Source: Candidatus Macondimonas diazotrophica (GTDB lineage Bacteria; Pseudomonadota; Gammaproteobacteria; UBA5335). Taken from it: a DNA stretch of 64,000 nt. Positions 17,756 to 28,603 of this stretch are shown here, one piece after another; within the stretch, counting starts at the first letter, position 1; every line of letters begins with the position of its first letter. A program made the position numbers and the translations under genes. Under the pieces are notes generated by a model. The model was not told the DNA's origin. It ran no database searches and worked only from the letters and a program-made list of their open reading frames with translations. Location: contig NZ_SRIO01000006.1 of assembly GCF_004684205.1 (NCBI RefSeq), forward strand, positions 62,001-126,000, read 5' to 3'.

Positions 17756-19360
17756 TCAATAACCCGAACAGATGGGATAGCGGCGGTCTCGGCCGAAAGC
17801 ACGCTGCGTGATCTTGACGCCGGGTGGGGCCTGGCGGCGCTTGTACTCGGCGTTCTTGACCATGCGTCCGACCTGCCGCACCGTCGCCTCGTCGAACCCG
17901 CGTGCGATGATCTCCGACAGCGGAAGGTCCTGCTCCACGTACAACGCCAGTATGGCGTCGAGCACATCGTAGGCGGGCAATGAATCGCTGTCTTTCTGGT
18001 CGGGACGCAATTCGGCGGATGGCGGCCGGTCGATGACGCGCTGCGGAATCACCGGAGCCAGCAGGTTGCGATACTGACACAGCCGGTAGACCAGCGTCTT
18101 GCTGACATCCTTGAGTGGTGCAAACCCACCCACCATGTCGCCATACAGGGTGGCATAGCCCACCGCCATCTCGCTCTTGTTGCCCGTGGTCAGCACCATG
18201 CGTCCGGTCTTGTTGGAGATGGCCATGAGGAGCACGCCGCGAATGCGTGCCTGCAGATTTTCTTCGGTGACATCCTCGGGCAGATCGCGAAACACCGGTT
18301 CGAGCGTGTGTTTGAATGCCATGAACGATTCGGTGATCGGCAGCACTACCGACTGTACCCCAAGTGTCTGGGCTTGGGCTTGGGCATCGTCGATGCTCAT
18401 GGCAGAGGTGTACGCGGATGGCATGAGCACCGCCATCACCCGATTGGCCCCCAAGGCATCGACGGCGAGCGCGAGCGTGAGCGCCGAATCGATCCCACCG
18501 GAAAGGCCCAGGACCACTCCACGGAACCGTTGGCGATTGACGTAGTCCTGAATGCCCTGGACCAAAGCCTTGTACACCGAGGCCTCAAGGCCAAGCGGTT
18601 CGGCCACCGGTAGCGTAACCAGCGGCTTTCCGCAATCGTCGAAATCAACAGCGTGAAGGCCCTCGGCGAACGCGGGTGCTCGGTAGACGATGCCACCTTC
18701 GGCATTGCAGACCAGCGACTCCCCGTCGAACACCAGTTCGTCCTGCCCACCGACGAGGTTGACATAGACAATGGGTAAACCGGTTTCGGTCGCCCGCTGC
18801 GCGAGTTCGAGGCTGCGTTCCACGCCCTTGTCGACGTGAAAGGGCGAAGCATTGATATTCAGGAGCACCTGGGCGCCCGCCGCCGCGGCTTGAGCAGCCG
18901 GCTCCGGACCCCAGATGTCCTCGCAGATGGTGAGGCCCAATCGGAGCCCCCCACACTCATACACGCATGGGGCATCGCCAGCCGTGAAGTAGCGCTTTTC
19001 GTCAAAGACGCTGTAATTGGGCAGACGGTGCTTACGGTAAGTCGCCACGACCTGCCCACCTTCGATGATGCAAGCTGCGTTGTACAACCCATCGACGGCG
19101 TATTCGGGATAACCGAAGACAATTGCGACCGGCAACGCCTCCCGCTTCAGCCGAACAAGCGCTTCCTGCACCCGGATCTGCAAGCCGCGCCGCCAGAGCA
19201 AATCCTCAGGCGGATAGCCCGTGAGCGCCAACTCGGGAAACACCACCAGATCAGGCGCGAAGCGTGCATGCGCGTCGCGCACCGCCTCGATCATCCGCAT
19301 GGTGTTTCCCGCCACATCGCCCACCCAGAAATCGAGCTGGGCCATGACGATCCGGGCCAT
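17756..19360 (-). CDS. nadE: Glutamine-dependent NAD+ synthase
   Basis: 534 residues in two domains. The N-terminal nitrilase-type glutaminase has the Glu (PELALTGYPPEDLL), Lys (RKHRLPNY) and Cys (TICEDIWGP) catalytic residues. The C-terminal synthetase has the ATP-pyrophosphatase P-loop LGLSGGIDSALT and TGNKSEMAVGYATLYGD. The enzyme makes NAD+ from deamido-NAD+, ATP and glutamine-derived ammonia. AAGGAG precedes the ATG. It is just downstream of sucD and may be co-transcribed. Confidence 0.96.
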   Translation of the reverse strand: MARIVMAQLDFWVGDVAGNTMRMIEAVRDAHARFAPDLVVFPELALTGYPPEDLLWRRGLQIRVQEALVRLKREALPVAIVFGYPEYAVDGLYNAACIIEGGQVVATYRKHRLPNYSVFDEKRYFTAGDAPCVYECGGLRLGLTICEDIWGPEPAAQAAAAGAQVLLNINASPFHVDKGVERSLELAQRATETGLPIVYVNLVGGQDELVFDGESLVCNAEGGIVYRAPAFAEGLHAVDFDDCGKPLVTLPVAEPLGLEASVYKALVQGIQDYVNRQRFRGVVLGLSGGIDSALTLALAVDALGANRVMAVLMPSAYTSAMSIDDAQAQAQTLGVQSVVLPITESFMAFKHTLEPVFRDLPEDVTEENLQARIRGVLLMAISNKTGRMVLTTGNKSEMAVGYATLYGDMVGGFAPLKDVSKTLVYRLCQYRNLLAPVIPQRVIDRPPSAELRPDQKDSDSLPAYDVLDAILALYVEQDLPLSEIIARGFDEATVRQVGRMVKNAEYKRRQAPPGVKITQRAFGRDRRYPICSGY

Positions 19361-19373
19361 CCTTAAACTCCTT

Positions 19374-20249
19374 TCAGTTCACGCCGAGCAACTGGGCCAT
19401 GCGATCGCCGAGCTGGGCCGGGGAACGCACGGTGGCGACACCCGCCGCCTCCAGCGCCGCATATTTGCCTTCGGCCGTACCCTTGCCACCGGTGATGATG
19501 GCGCCGGCATGGCCCATGCGCTTGCCGGGAGGCGCCGTGACGCCGGCGATGTAGCCGACCACGGGTTTGCTGACATGCGCCTGAATAAAGGCGGCCGCAT
19601 CCTCTTCCTCACCGCCGCCGATCTCGCCGACCATGATGATGCCTTCGGTCTGCGGATCGTCCTGGAACAGACGCAGACAGTCGACGAAGTTCATGCCATG
19701 CACAGGGTCGCCGCCGATCCCGACGCAGGTGGATTGGCCCAGTCCGCGCCGGGTGGTCTGGAACACCGCCTCGTAGGTGAGTGTGCCCGAACGCGAGACG
19801 ATGCCCACTTTGCCGGGCGAGTGGATCATGCCCGGCATGATGCCGATCTTGCAGGCGCCGGGGGTGATGACACCGGGACAGTTGGGGCCGATCAGCCGGG
19901 CGCTGCTGCCGCGCATGGCGGCCTTGACCTTGACCATGTCCTGCACCGGGATGTGCTCGGTGATGCACACGATGACCTGGATGCCGGCATCGAAAGCTTC
20001 CAGGATGGCATCGGCCGCATAGGGCGCGGGCACATAGATCATGCTCGCCTCGGCGCCGGTCTGCGCCACCGCATCGTACACCGTGTCGAATACCGGCAGA
20101 TCCAGATGCGTCTGTCCGCCACGGCCGGGGGTCACGCCGCCCACCAGCTGCGTACCGTAAGCCAATGCCTGTTCGGAATGGAAGGTGCCCTGTTTGCCGG
20201 TAAAGCCCTGGCAGATCACACGGGTGTTCTTGTCGATCAGAATGCTCAT
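19374..20249 (-). CDS. sucD: Succinyl-CoA synthetase alpha subunit
   Basis: 291 residues. CoA-binding Rossmann segment [35 protein letters not shown], and the phosphohistidine region [17 protein letters not shown], with the active-site His in the GHAGA motif. With SucC it converts succinyl-CoA to succinate while making ATP/GTP in the TCA cycle. GAGGAG precedes the ATG. It starts 11 bp after the sucC stop. Confidence 0.97.
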   Translation of the reverse strand: MSILIDKNTRVICQGFTGKQGTFHSEQALAYGTQLVGGVTPGRGGQTHLDLPVFDTVYDAVAQTGAEASMIYVPAPYAADAILEAFDAGIQVIVCITEHIPVQDMVKVKAAMRGSSARLIGPNCPGVITPGACKIGIMPGMIHSPGKVGIVSRSGTLTYEAVFQTTRRGLGQSTCVGIGGDPVHGMNFVDCLRLFQDDPQTEGIIMVGEIGGGEEEDAAAFIQAHVSKPVVGYIAGVTAPPGKRMGHAGAIITGGKGTAEGKYAALEAAGVATVRSPAQLGDRMAQLLGVN

Positions 20250-20260
20250 CGATGCGCTCC

Positions 20261-21424
20261 TCAAGCCTTCGCTGCTGCGACGGCCTTGCGGGCCGCGTCG
20301 TCCAGATCCTCGGCCGTGATGATGGCGAGGCCACTTTCGGCCAGCATGGCCTTGCCGCGATCCACGTTGGTGCCCTCCAGGCGCACCACCACGGGCAGTT
20401 CGAGACCGACCTCCTTGACCGCGGCAATGATGCCCTCGGCGATGAGGTCGCAGCGCACGATGCCGCCGAAGATGTTGACCAGAATGGCGCGCACCTTGGG
20501 GTCCGCGGTGATCAATTTGAAGGCGGCCGTGACGCGTTCGGCGGTGGTGCCGCCACCGACGTCCAGAAAGTTGGCCGGTGTCCCACCGTAGAGCTGGATC
20601 ACGTCCATGGTCGCCATCGCCAGCCCGGCGCCATTGACCATGCAACCGATCTCGCCGTCGAGGCTGACGTAGTTGAGATGATGTGAAGCCGCCTCGTGCT
20701 CACGAGCGTCTTCCTGGCTGGCGTCTTCCCAATCGGCCAGGCGCTTCTGGCGGAACAACGCGTTGTCATCGAGGTTGATCTTGCCATCAAGTGCGACGAG
20801 CCGGCCCTCGCTGGTCACGATCAGCGGATTGATTTCCATCAGGCTGGCATCACTGGCCACATAAAGTTTGTACAGACCTTCGGCAATGGCGACAAACTGG
20901 GGAACTTCATCGCCCGACAGACCCATACCGAAGGCGAGCCGGCGCGCCTGGTAGGCCGAGAAGCCCTGCGCCGGCGGGACGGTGACGGTGATGATCTTCT
21001 CGGGCGTGGTTGCGGCAACTTCCTCGATGTCCATACCGCCGGCGGCGGAGGCCATGAAGACCACGCTTTCCGTCGCCCGATCGGTGAGCAGGCTCACATA
21101 CAGCTCGCGCGCAATGCTGCCGGCCTTTTCGACCAGCACGGTGTGAATCGGCAGGCCCTTGGCATCGGTCTGGTGAGTCACGATCTGGGTGCCCAGCATC
21201 CCCTGCGCGGCCGTTGCGGCCGCCTCCGGGGTTTCAACCAGCTTCACGCCGCCCGCCTTGCCCCGCCCACCGGCATGCACCTGCGCCTTGACGACCCAAC
21301 GACCGCCGCCAAGTCCCTGTGCGGCAGCTTGCGCTTCTTCTGGCGTCGTGGCTGGACGACCTTCCGGAACCGGAATGCCGAATTCGGCAAACAGCTGTTT
21401 GGCCTGGTATTCATGCAGATTCAT
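20261..21424 (-). CDS. sucC: Succinyl-CoA synthetase beta subunit
   Basis: 387 residues. Starts [20 protein letters not shown], the invariant SucC opening, with ATP-grasp domain [26 protein letters not shown], and C-terminal [21 protein letters not shown] and [11 protein letters not shown]. It supplies the nucleotide- and succinate-binding part of the enzyme. AAGGAGG lies upstream of the ATG. First gene of the sucCD pair, divergent from pilS. Confidence 0.97.
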   Translation of the reverse strand: MNLHEYQAKQLFAEFGIPVPEGRPATTPEEAQAAAQGLGGGRWVVKAQVHAGGRGKAGGVKLVETPEAAATAAQGMLGTQIVTHQTDAKGLPIHTVLVEKAGSIARELYVSLLTDRATESVVFMASAAGGMDIEEVAATTPEKIITVTVPPAQGFSAYQARRLAFGMGLSGDEVPQFVAIAEGLYKLYVASDASLMEINPLIVTSEGRLVALDGKINLDDNALFRQKRLADWEDASQEDAREHEAASHHLNYVSLDGEIGCMVNGAGLAMATMDVIQLYGGTPANFLDVGGGTTAERVTAAFKLITADPKVRAILVNIFGGIVRCDLIAEGIIAAVKEVGLELPVVVRLEGTNVDRGKAMLAESGLAIITAEDLDDAARKAVAAAKA

Positions 21425-21608
21425 GAGGCGGGACCCTCCTTGGGGCGGTAGCGATAGCGCAAACTGGCGGCGCTGTATTGTCCTCCACTTGACACGCACA
21501 GCCAAGGCCAATGCCACGCTGCAGCGTCACGTTTCAGGCGCGTTTCTTGCTTCTTTTGGTGCGAACTACACCAGCCGTCAAACTTCCGTCCGAGAGTGGC
21601 CGCCACCC

Positions 21609-23237
21609 ATGAGCGCCTCAGCGACCGATTCCACCCTTGCAACCGGCGCCTGGCCCCGATTGCGGCCAAATGCCCCACCCGATCGTCCGGTGCGCCGACT
21701 GCTGGTGCTGCTGAATCTGTTTCGACTGGGTTTCGCATTCCTACTGTTAGGGCTGTCGACACTCGCGGTCGATACCGGCCTGGAACGGTTGTCCGAAGCG
21801 CCGTTTCGCGTGCTGCTGCTGGGCCAAATCGCGCTCAGCAGCCTGTGGATGGTGACCCTCGCTCGGGGACGGCCCCCACTGGCGATACAAGCCTGGGCGC
21901 AGCTGGGCCTCGATCTGCCCTGGATCTGCATCCTGATCTGGGCCACCGGTGGGCTGGGCAGCGGCCTGGGGCTTGTCCTGTTGTTGTCCTGTGCCGGCGC
22001 AGGCCTTCTTCTGCCTCGGCGTCAAGCGCTGAGCTATGCGGCGCTCGCCAGTCTGCACGTGCTCGGTTTCGCCGCGATCGCTTACCTCCGCGGTGATGGC
22101 GTCATCTGGCCGCATGCAGGACTCTTGGGTGCTGCTGCCTTCGGGACGACGTGGGGCGCCAATATTCTGACGCTTCGCGCCAATGACAGTGCGCAAGTTG
22201 CCTATCGGGCTCGCCGCGAATTGATGGACCTGGCTCGCCTCAACGAGGTCATCATCGACCGTCTGCATCACGGCGTGCTGGTGGTCAGCCCGCGCGGGCG
22301 AGTGCGTCTCGCCAATGCCCAGGCCTGTGAACTGCTTGGCCCGGCACCTCGCGGCACCGAGCTGGCTGATCTGTCGCCGGAGCTGAATCGATACTGGTTG
22401 AGCTGGCGCGGACTCACCCAGATCGAGCTGCCGACCGTGCGCAATACGCATGGCGACCGAGAGTGCGCGGTCCATTTCATCCCATTGGGCGAGGAAGGCG
22501 CGATCACGCTGATCATCCTCGAGGACCTCGGTCATGCCAAGGCGCGCATGCAGGAAATGAAGCTCTCCGCCTTGGGCAGACTGACCGCCGGTATCGCACA
22601 CGAAGTCCGCAATCCGCTCTCTGCCATCAGCCATGCCGGCGCGCTGCTTGCCGAATCTGCCGACCTCCCCACGCAGGATCAGGCCCTGGTGGCCATGGTG
22701 CGTCACCATGCAGCGCGCATCAACGCCATCATCACGGACATTCTACAGCTCTCGCGACAGCGGCCTTCGATCCCGGAAACCCTGCACCTGAGCGACTGGC
22801 TGACCACGTTCGTGATGCACTATCGCACCGGCCTGGACCCGCAGGAGGCGCGAATCGACCTGCACTGCGGCGCGCCGGATACCCGCGTCCGCATGGACCC
22901 CGGACACCTGTCGCAGGTGCTCACCAATCTGCTCGACAACGCACGGCATCATGGCCGTCCGGCTGACGGACCGGTGGTGATCACGATCGAATGCGAAAGA
23001 TTCCCCGGCAACGGCCGAATTCATCTTCAAGTGACCGATAACGGTGGTGGGATCTCGCCCGAAGCGGCCGCGCGGCTGTTCGAGCCGTTCTTCACCACCA
23101 GCCGCAGCGGGACAGGACTTGGACTCTATCTATCCAGGGAATTGTGTGAATTCAATGGCGCGAGCCTTACCCATCTGGCCCAACCCGATCCAGGCAGCCG
23201 ATTCCGGATCGCCCTGCCACTGGCCGATTGCAAATAA
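21609..23237 (+). CDS. pilS: Type IV pilus two-component sensor kinase
   Basis: 542 residues. About six transmembrane segments between residues 30 and 190, a PAS-like region (RLHHGVLVVSPRGRVRLANAQA), then HisKA with the phospho-acceptor His in AGIAHEVRNPLSAISHAG, and HATPase boxes NLLDNARHH, VTDNGGGIS, FEPFFTT and GTGLGLYLS. This is the PilS/NtrB-like layout, anchored in the inner membrane. In Pseudomonas PilS senses pilin in the membrane and controls PilR. Gene pair with pilR follows directly. Confidence 0.9.
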   Translation: MSASATDSTLATGAWPRLRPNAPPDRPVRRLLVLLNLFRLGFAFLLLGLSTLAVDTGLERLSEAPFRVLLLGQIALSSLWMVTLARGRPPLAIQAWAQLGLDLPWICILIWATGGLGSGLGLVLLLSCAGAGLLLPRRQALSYAALASLHVLGFAAIAYLRGDGVIWPHAGLLGAAAFGTTWGANILTLRANDSAQVAYRARRELMDLARLNEVIIDRLHHGVLVVSPRGRVRLANAQACELLGPAPRGTELADLSPELNRYWLSWRGLTQIELPTVRNTHGDRECAVHFIPLGEEGAITLIILEDLGHAKARMQEMKLSALGRLTAGIAHEVRNPLSAISHAGALLAESADLPTQDQALVAMVRHHAARINAIITDILQLSRQRPSIPETLHLSDWLTTFVMHYRTGLDPQEARIDLHCGAPDTRVRMDPGHLSQVLTNLLDNARHHGRPADGPVVITIECERFPGNGRIHLQVTDNGGGISPEAAARLFEPFFTTSRSGTGLGLYLSRELCEFNGASLTHLAQPDPGSRFRIALPLADCK

Positions 23238-23248
23238 GGAATGACCTC

Positions 23249-24619
23249 ATGCAGGAGCAACGCCCCGCTGTACTGCTCGTCGACGATGAACCGGACATCC
23301 TGACACTGCTCGACCTGACCCTCGAGCGGATGGGGCTGAACTGCCACAAGGCCGCCAGTCTCGCCGATGCGCGTCAACAACTGGGGCGCCATCGCTACGC
23401 CCTATGCCTCACCGACATGCGGCTTTCCGATGGCAACGGAATCGATCTGGTTCGCGAAATCGCCACCATGGGGGTGCACCTGCCCGTGGCGGTAATCACG
23501 GCCCATGGGAATGTGGAATCGGCCGTCGAAGCCCTCAAGGCCGGTGCCTATGATTTCGTCTCCAAGCCCGTCGATCTCGACATGCTGCGCCGGCTCGTCG
23601 CCGCCGCCGTCAAAGCCAGCACGACACGGCCCGAGCGGCGGACTCGTCATATCCTGCTGGGCGATTCGGAGCCCATGCGCCGGCTGCGCGGCATGATTGC
23701 CAAGGTGTCCCGCAGCCAGGCGCCCATCTACATCAGCGGCGAATCGGGGACGGGCAAGGAGCTGGTCGCGCGGCTCATCCATACTCAGAGCAATCGAAAC
23801 GAGGAACCCTTTGTTCCCGTGAACTGCGGAGCCTTGCCAGCCGAGTTGATGGAAAGTGAGCTGTTCGGTCACCGGAAGGGCAGTTTCACCGGTGCCGTAA
23901 ATGACCATGCCGGCATGTTCCGGACCGCGAGCGGCGGCACCCTGTTTCTGGACGAGGTCGCCGAGTTGCCCTTACCCATGCAGGTCAAGCTGCTGCGCGC
24001 GATTCAGGAACGGGCGGTCCGTCCTGTCGGGGAAAGTCGCGAGGTACCTGTCGATGTCCGCCTGCTCTCGGCCACTCATAAACCCCTGCATGACATGCTG
24101 CAGACCGGACAGTTTCGGCAGGATCTCTATTATCGCATCAACGTCATCGAGCTGCGCGTTCCGCCGCTGCGCGAGCGGCGCGAAGACCTGCCGCAACTGA
24201 TCGAACACATCCTGCGCCAGATTGCCGGTGACATCCCGCCGCGTCTCGATGACAGCGCCAAGCGGGCCTTGGCTGCCTACCCCTTTCCCGGAAACGTGAG
24301 GGAACTCGAGAACATTCTCCAGCGGGCCTATACCTTGTGCGACGGTCGCGTGATCACCGCCGAGCACCTCCAGCTCACCGCCGCCATCCGCACCGATTCA
24401 CCCATTGGACTCACCCCCGAGGAGACCGAACCTGACGTCATCTCGTCCGTGACCGATTCTGCATCCGCCGATCTGGATGGCGCCCTGGAAAGCATCGAGC
24501 GGGAAACCATCCTCAAGGCGCTGGAAGCACATCGCTGGAACCGTACGGCCACGGCCCGCTCCCTGGGCATCACCTTCCGCGCCCTGCGCTATCGCCTTAA
24601 GAAACTCGGCCTGGACTAA
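23249..24619 (+). CDS. pilR: Type IV pilus sigma-54 response regulator
   Basis: 456 residues. Receiver domain (VLLVDDEPDI, phospho-acceptor Asp in CLTDMRLSDG, Lys in FVSKPVD), AAA+ domain with [23 protein letters not shown] loop and GGTLFLDEV, then Fis-type HTH (WNRTATARSLGITFRALRYRLKKLGL). With PilS it activates sigma-54-dependent pilA transcription; a matching promoter precedes pilA at 30613. The start follows AAGGA 11 bp after the pilS stop. Confidence 0.92.
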   Translation: MQEQRPAVLLVDDEPDILTLLDLTLERMGLNCHKAASLADARQQLGRHRYALCLTDMRLSDGNGIDLVREIATMGVHLPVAVITAHGNVESAVEALKAGAYDFVSKPVDLDMLRRLVAAAVKASTTRPERRTRHILLGDSEPMRRLRGMIAKVSRSQAPIYISGESGTGKELVARLIHTQSNRNEEPFVPVNCGALPAELMESELFGHRKGSFTGAVNDHAGMFRTASGGTLFLDEVAELPLPMQVKLLRAIQERAVRPVGESREVPVDVRLLSATHKPLHDMLQTGQFRQDLYYRINVIELRVPPLRERREDLPQLIEHILRQIAGDIPPRLDDSAKRALAAYPFPGNVRELENILQRAYTLCDGRVITAEHLQLTAAIRTDSPIGLTPEETEPDVISSVTDSASADLDGALESIERETILKALEAHRWNRTATARSLGITFRALRYRLKKLGLD

Positions 24620-24721
24620 GTTCAGGGCCGGAGCAGCGCTGTGCCCGATGCGATCATCCATGGCGCCCTGAATCGCCGGGTGCCTGCGCCGCGCACGCCT
24701 GAACACCACGAGTGACAGGCG

Positions 24722-25843
24722 TCAGGCCATGGTCGCCAGCGCCCGGCGGAACCGCGCCAGCGCCAATGCGAACAGGATCGTGCCGATGGCAGCCAGCGCA
24801 AGGAATTGCGGCCAGACCACGCCAAAGCCGGCCCCCCGATACAAAATACCCTGAGCGAGCATGACGAAATGGGTATTGGGCGCACCCAGCATCACCAGCT
24901 GAACGATCTCCGGCATGCTTTCGCGGGGCGTACTGGCGCCGGAGAGCATCTGCAGCGGCAAAAGCACCAGCATCAGCAGCAGCCCGAACTGCGGCATGGA
25001 GCGCGCAACCGTGCCGAGAAATATCCCCATGGACGTCGTCGCAAACAGGTGCACGGCAGCGCCTGCGATGAAGAGCGGGACCGAACCGTGCAACGGCACC
25101 CCCAATCCGGCCTGGACCACGAAGAGCAGCGATGCCGTGGCTGCGCCCAGCACCACCAAGCCCATCGACCAGACCTTGCTGAACATGATCTCCAGCGGCG
25201 TGACCGGCATCACCAGCAAGTGCTCCACCGTGCCGTGTTCGCGCTCGCGGATCAGCGCCGCACCGGTGAGTACGATCGAGAGCATCGTGACTTCGTTGAT
25301 GATGGACATGATGGCTGCAAACCACGACTTGTTCAGCTCGGGGTTGAATCGTGCGCGCAACGCAAGATCCACCGGAAGGTCGGGACTGTGCGGATGCCCC
25401 CGGACGAACGCCTGCACTTCGTCGTTCACGATCGTCTGGACATAGCCGCTGCCGGTAAACGCTTGACTCATGCGTGTGGCGTCCACGTTGAGCTGAATGA
25501 CCGGTGACCGCCCGGCCAGCACATCACGCTGGAATTCCGGGGGGATGTCGAGCGCGAAGGTGTCGAACCCCGCATCCATGCGTGCGTCCATCTCGGCCGC
25601 ATCGATGAGTCGCGGGAGCAGGAAATGCGGCGGATAGAAGGCGCTGACGATGCGCGTGGACAGCGGGGAACGGTCCTCATCGACGATCGCGATCGGCGCC
25701 TTGTTCAGGGTTTCGGGCATGGCCGTGGCCCGCGTATAGACCGAAAACGTGAAGACGTAGAGGATCAGAAACAGCATGATCGGGTCGCGCCACAAGCTGC
25801 GCAATTCCTTGATCCCCAGGTTCAGCACATGAGAGAGCCGCAT
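24722..25843 (-). CDS. ABC-2 type export permease (YhhJ-like)
   Basis: 373 residues. One N-terminal transmembrane helix, a large periplasmic domain (about 45-180), then about five C-terminal helices starting IMSIINEVTMLSIVLTGAALIREREHGTVEHLLVMPVTP, the ABC-2 permease core. YhhJ-type proteins pair with RbbA-like ATPase-permease fusions and an HlyD adaptor as drug or envelope-component exporters. It starts 3 nt after the preceding gene's stop with AGGAG upstream, and is the last gene of the three-gene operon. Confidence 0.88.
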   Translation of the reverse strand: MRLSHVLNLGIKELRSLWRDPIMLFLILYVFTFSVYTRATAMPETLNKAPIAIVDEDRSPLSTRIVSAFYPPHFLLPRLIDAAEMDARMDAGFDTFALDIPPEFQRDVLAGRSPVIQLNVDATRMSQAFTGSGYVQTIVNDEVQAFVRGHPHSPDLPVDLALRARFNPELNKSWFAAIMSIINEVTMLSIVLTGAALIREREHGTVEHLLVMPVTPLEIMFSKVWSMGLVVLGAATASLLFVVQAGLGVPLHGSVPLFIAGAAVHLFATTSMGIFLGTVARSMPQFGLLLMLVLLPLQMLSGASTPRESMPEIVQLVMLGAPNTHFVMLAQGILYRGAGFGVVWPQFLALAAIGTILFALALARFRRALATMA

Positions 25844-25846
25844 GAC

Positions 25847-28603
25847 TCAGCGCTCCTGCTGCTTCATGAGCAGGGCCGCCAGCCCCACCAGAATCGGCGC
25901 CGAGAGCAGCAGCGGCACGAAGGCCGCGGACAGGTCAGCGAATCCGAGCCCCTTGGAAAACGTGCCGCGGGAGATGGTCAGAAAGTGCGTGGTGGGATAA
26001 ATCTGGCCGATCACCCGGCCCATGCCTTCGAGCGAGGAAACCGGATCGATGATGCCCGAGTATTCGGCCGCCGGGAGCAAGGTCAGGACTGCCGTGGCGA
26101 ACAACGCGGCGATCTGGCTGCGCATGAACGTGGAGATCAGCAGGCCGAGCGCGGTAGCGGCCCCCACATACGCGATGGCAGCCAGGAACAGCGCTGCGAA
26201 GCTCCCGGTAAACGGCACCCGGAACAGGGTCACGGCCATGAGCGTCAACAGCAGAAAGCTGAGCATGGACAGCACGACATAGGGGGCCTGCTTGCCCAGC
26301 AGAAACTCCAGCGATGTGGTCGGTGTGACATAGAAGTTGGTGATCGACCCGAGCTCCTTCTCCCGCACGACCCCCAACGCCGCGAGCATGGCCGGTATCA
26401 GCATCAGCAGCAGCGGGATTACCGCCGGCACCATGGCCACCAGACTCTTGAGATCCGGGTTGTAGCGAAAGCGCACCTCGACACGGGCCGGCTGCCCCGG
26501 CAGGGCGCGGTAGCCCGATTGGCGGGCGCGCTGCGTCAGCCAGTGGACATGCATGCCCTGCACATAGCCCCGGATGGTTTCCGCGCGCGCCGGCATAGCC
26601 CCATCGATCCACGCCCCCACCTGTACCGGCCGACCATGCGCGATATCGCGCGCAAACCCCGGCGGCAGCTCGATCACCAGCCCCAGTTCGCCTGCCCGCA
26701 TCCGCCGGTCGAGCTCGGCATCATCCCGGATCGGCGGTCGTTCATGGAAATAGCGCGATCCGGCGAGATTGAGCGCATAGTCCCGGCTCAGCGCCGTCTG
26801 GTCGCGATCCAGCACCGCAAACGTCAGGTCTTCGACGTCCATGGTGATGCCGTAGCCCATTACCAGCATCAGGATCGCATTACCCAGCAGAGCCAGCGTG
26901 AGCCGAATCGGATCGCGCATCAGCTCGAGTGCCTCGCGCCGCGCGTAGCTCGCCATGCGCCCCGGGTCGAACCAGCCGCGCAATCCGGTCAGTCCATCCG
27001 CCTCGGCAGCCGGGCGAGTCCCCACCGCTGAAATGGCATCGCCGTGCGGGTCCGTGTGGACCTCGGCGGCATCCGCGAGCTCGGCAACGAACGCGTCCTC
27101 GAGGGTCTGCACGCCCCGCTCGCGCACCAGATCAGCCGGCGCACCCACCGCCAGCACCTTTCCGGCATGCATGAGCGAGATCCGGTCGCAACGTTCGGCT
27201 TCATTCATGAAGTGCGTGGAGATGAAGATCGTCACACCGTCGCGGCGCGACAGCTCACCCAGCGTGGCCCAGAAAGCATCGCGCGCCACCGGATCCACGC
27301 CCGAGGTGGGCTCGTCGAGGATCAGCATTTCCGGCTTGTGGATCATGGCCACAGCCAGCGAGAGACGCTGGCGCACGCCGAGCGGCAGCGCCCCGGGCAG
27401 CGCGTCCTTGACCGCCTGCAAGCCGAAGCGGTCCGCCATTTCCGCGACGCGGCCGGGAATCTCGGCCTCGGGCACCTCGAACAGCCGCGCGTGAAGGATC
27501 AGGTTCTGGACCACCGACAGCTCGGCATAGAGCGAGAACGACTGCGACATATAACCCACCCGCCGACGCGTTCCCAGATCGCGCGGATCCACCAGCTTGC
27601 CAAACAGCCATGCCTGCCCTTCGCTCGGCGGGAGCAGTCCGGTCAACATCTTCATGGTGGTGGTCTTGCCACAGCCATTCGACCCGATGAACCCGAAGAT
27701 CTCGCCCCGTCGAATGCGGAAACTCGCCCGATCCACCGCCGTGAAGTCGCCGAAGCGCATGGTGAGATCACGGGCCTCGATCGCGATCTCGCTATCCCGA
27801 CCCTGAGGCATCGGCGCAATCCGGACCGCCCGGTGGCCATGGCGTTTTTCGGGCGGCAGGAGCGTGACGAACGCATCCTCGAGTGAATCGCAACCGGTCT
27901 GTTCGCGCAGCGATTGCGGCGAACCACTGGCGAGTACCCGGCCGGCGTCCAGCGCAACCAGATGATCGAACTGCGCCGCCTCCTCCATGTAGGCCGTGGC
28001 CACGACCACGCTCATGCCCGGCCGTTCGTTGCGGATCTGCGCAATCAACTGCCAGAACTGGCGTCTGGACAGCGGATCCACCCCCGTGGTGGGCTCATCG
28101 AGAATCAGCAGATCAGGATCATGGATCAACGCGCAGCACAGCCCGAGCTTCTGCTTCATTCCCCCCGAAAGCTTGCCTGCAGGCCGATCCACAAACGGCG
28201 ACAGGCCGGTGGCTCGGGTCAGCGCCGCGATGCGCCGGTCCCGTTCGCGCCGGTCATGACCGAACAGGCGCGCAAAGAACGCGAGGTTTTCGGCGATCGA
28301 CAGCGTCGGATAGAGATTGCGTCCCAGTCCTTGAGGCATATAGGCGATCCGAGGCAGCACCCGGCGTCGCGCGGCAGCATCGCCCATATCGACACCCAGC
28401 GCTTCGACGCTGCCGGTCTGGATCTTACGGGCGCCGGCGATGAGCGCGAGCAGACTCGACTTGCCCACGCCGTCCGGACCGATCAGCCCCACCATGTCGC
28501 CGGCCGGCAGATCGAGCGTGACACCGGCCAGTGCCTCTACCGGACCATAGCGCAAGGCCACATCCACCAAGCGCGCCGCGGGTGCGCCCGGCCGGCCGCT
28601 CAT
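25847..28603 (-). CDS. Fused double ABC ATPase-permease (RbbA/YhiH-like)
   Basis: 918 residues (E. coli RbbA is about 911). First ATPase: [33 protein letters not shown]. Second ATPase: [12 protein letters not shown], signature degenerate ([11 protein letters not shown]), [27 protein letters not shown]-terminal ABC-2 permease half from about residue 555, with a periplasmic loop and [21 protein letters not shown]. The start at 28603 overlaps the HlyD gene stop (ATGA); the frame stays open upstream but only as shadow. Likely exports with the HlyD adaptor and the YhhJ-like permease; substrate unknown. Confidence 0.9.
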   Translation of the reverse strand: MSGRPGAPAARLVDVALRYGPVEALAGVTLDLPAGDMVGLIGPDGVGKSSLLALIAGARKIQTGSVEALGVDMGDAAARRRVLPRIAYMPQGLGRNLYPTLSIAENLAFFARLFGHDRRERDRRIAALTRATGLSPFVDRPAGKLSGGMKQKLGLCCALIHDPDLLILDEPTTGVDPLSRRQFWQLIAQIRNERPGMSVVVATAYMEEAAQFDHLVALDAGRVLASGSPQSLREQTGCDSLEDAFVTLLPPEKRHGHRAVRIAPMPQGRDSEIAIEARDLTMRFGDFTAVDRASFRIRRGEIFGFIGSNGCGKTTTMKMLTGLLPPSEGQAWLFGKLVDPRDLGTRRRVGYMSQSFSLYAELSVVQNLILHARLFEVPEAEIPGRVAEMADRFGLQAVKDALPGALPLGVRQRLSLAVAMIHKPEMLILDEPTSGVDPVARDAFWATLGELSRRDGVTIFISTHFMNEAERCDRISLMHAGKVLAVGAPADLVRERGVQTLEDAFVAELADAAEVHTDPHGDAISAVGTRPAAEADGLTGLRGWFDPGRMASYARREALELMRDPIRLTLALLGNAILMLVMGYGITMDVEDLTFAVLDRDQTALSRDYALNLAGSRYFHERPPIRDDAELDRRMRAGELGLVIELPPGFARDIAHGRPVQVGAWIDGAMPARAETIRGYVQGMHVHWLTQRARQSGYRALPGQPARVEVRFRYNPDLKSLVAMVPAVIPLLLMLIPAMLAALGVVREKELGSITNFYVTPTTSLEFLLGKQAPYVVLSMLSFLLLTLMAVTLFRVPFTGSFAALFLAAIAYVGAATALGLLISTFMRSQIAALFATAVLTLLPAAEYSGIIDPVSSLEGMGRVIGQIYPTTHFLTISRGTFSKGLGFADLSAAFVPLLLSAPILVGLAALLMKQQER

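Noticed and set aside
19221-20591. 456-codon open frame opposite nadE and sucD
   Set aside because: Runs across two unrelated conserved genes on the other strand, so it cannot be a real gene.
24620-24721. Terminator between convergent pilR and the permease gene
   Set aside because: No stable hairpin with a T-run could be found.
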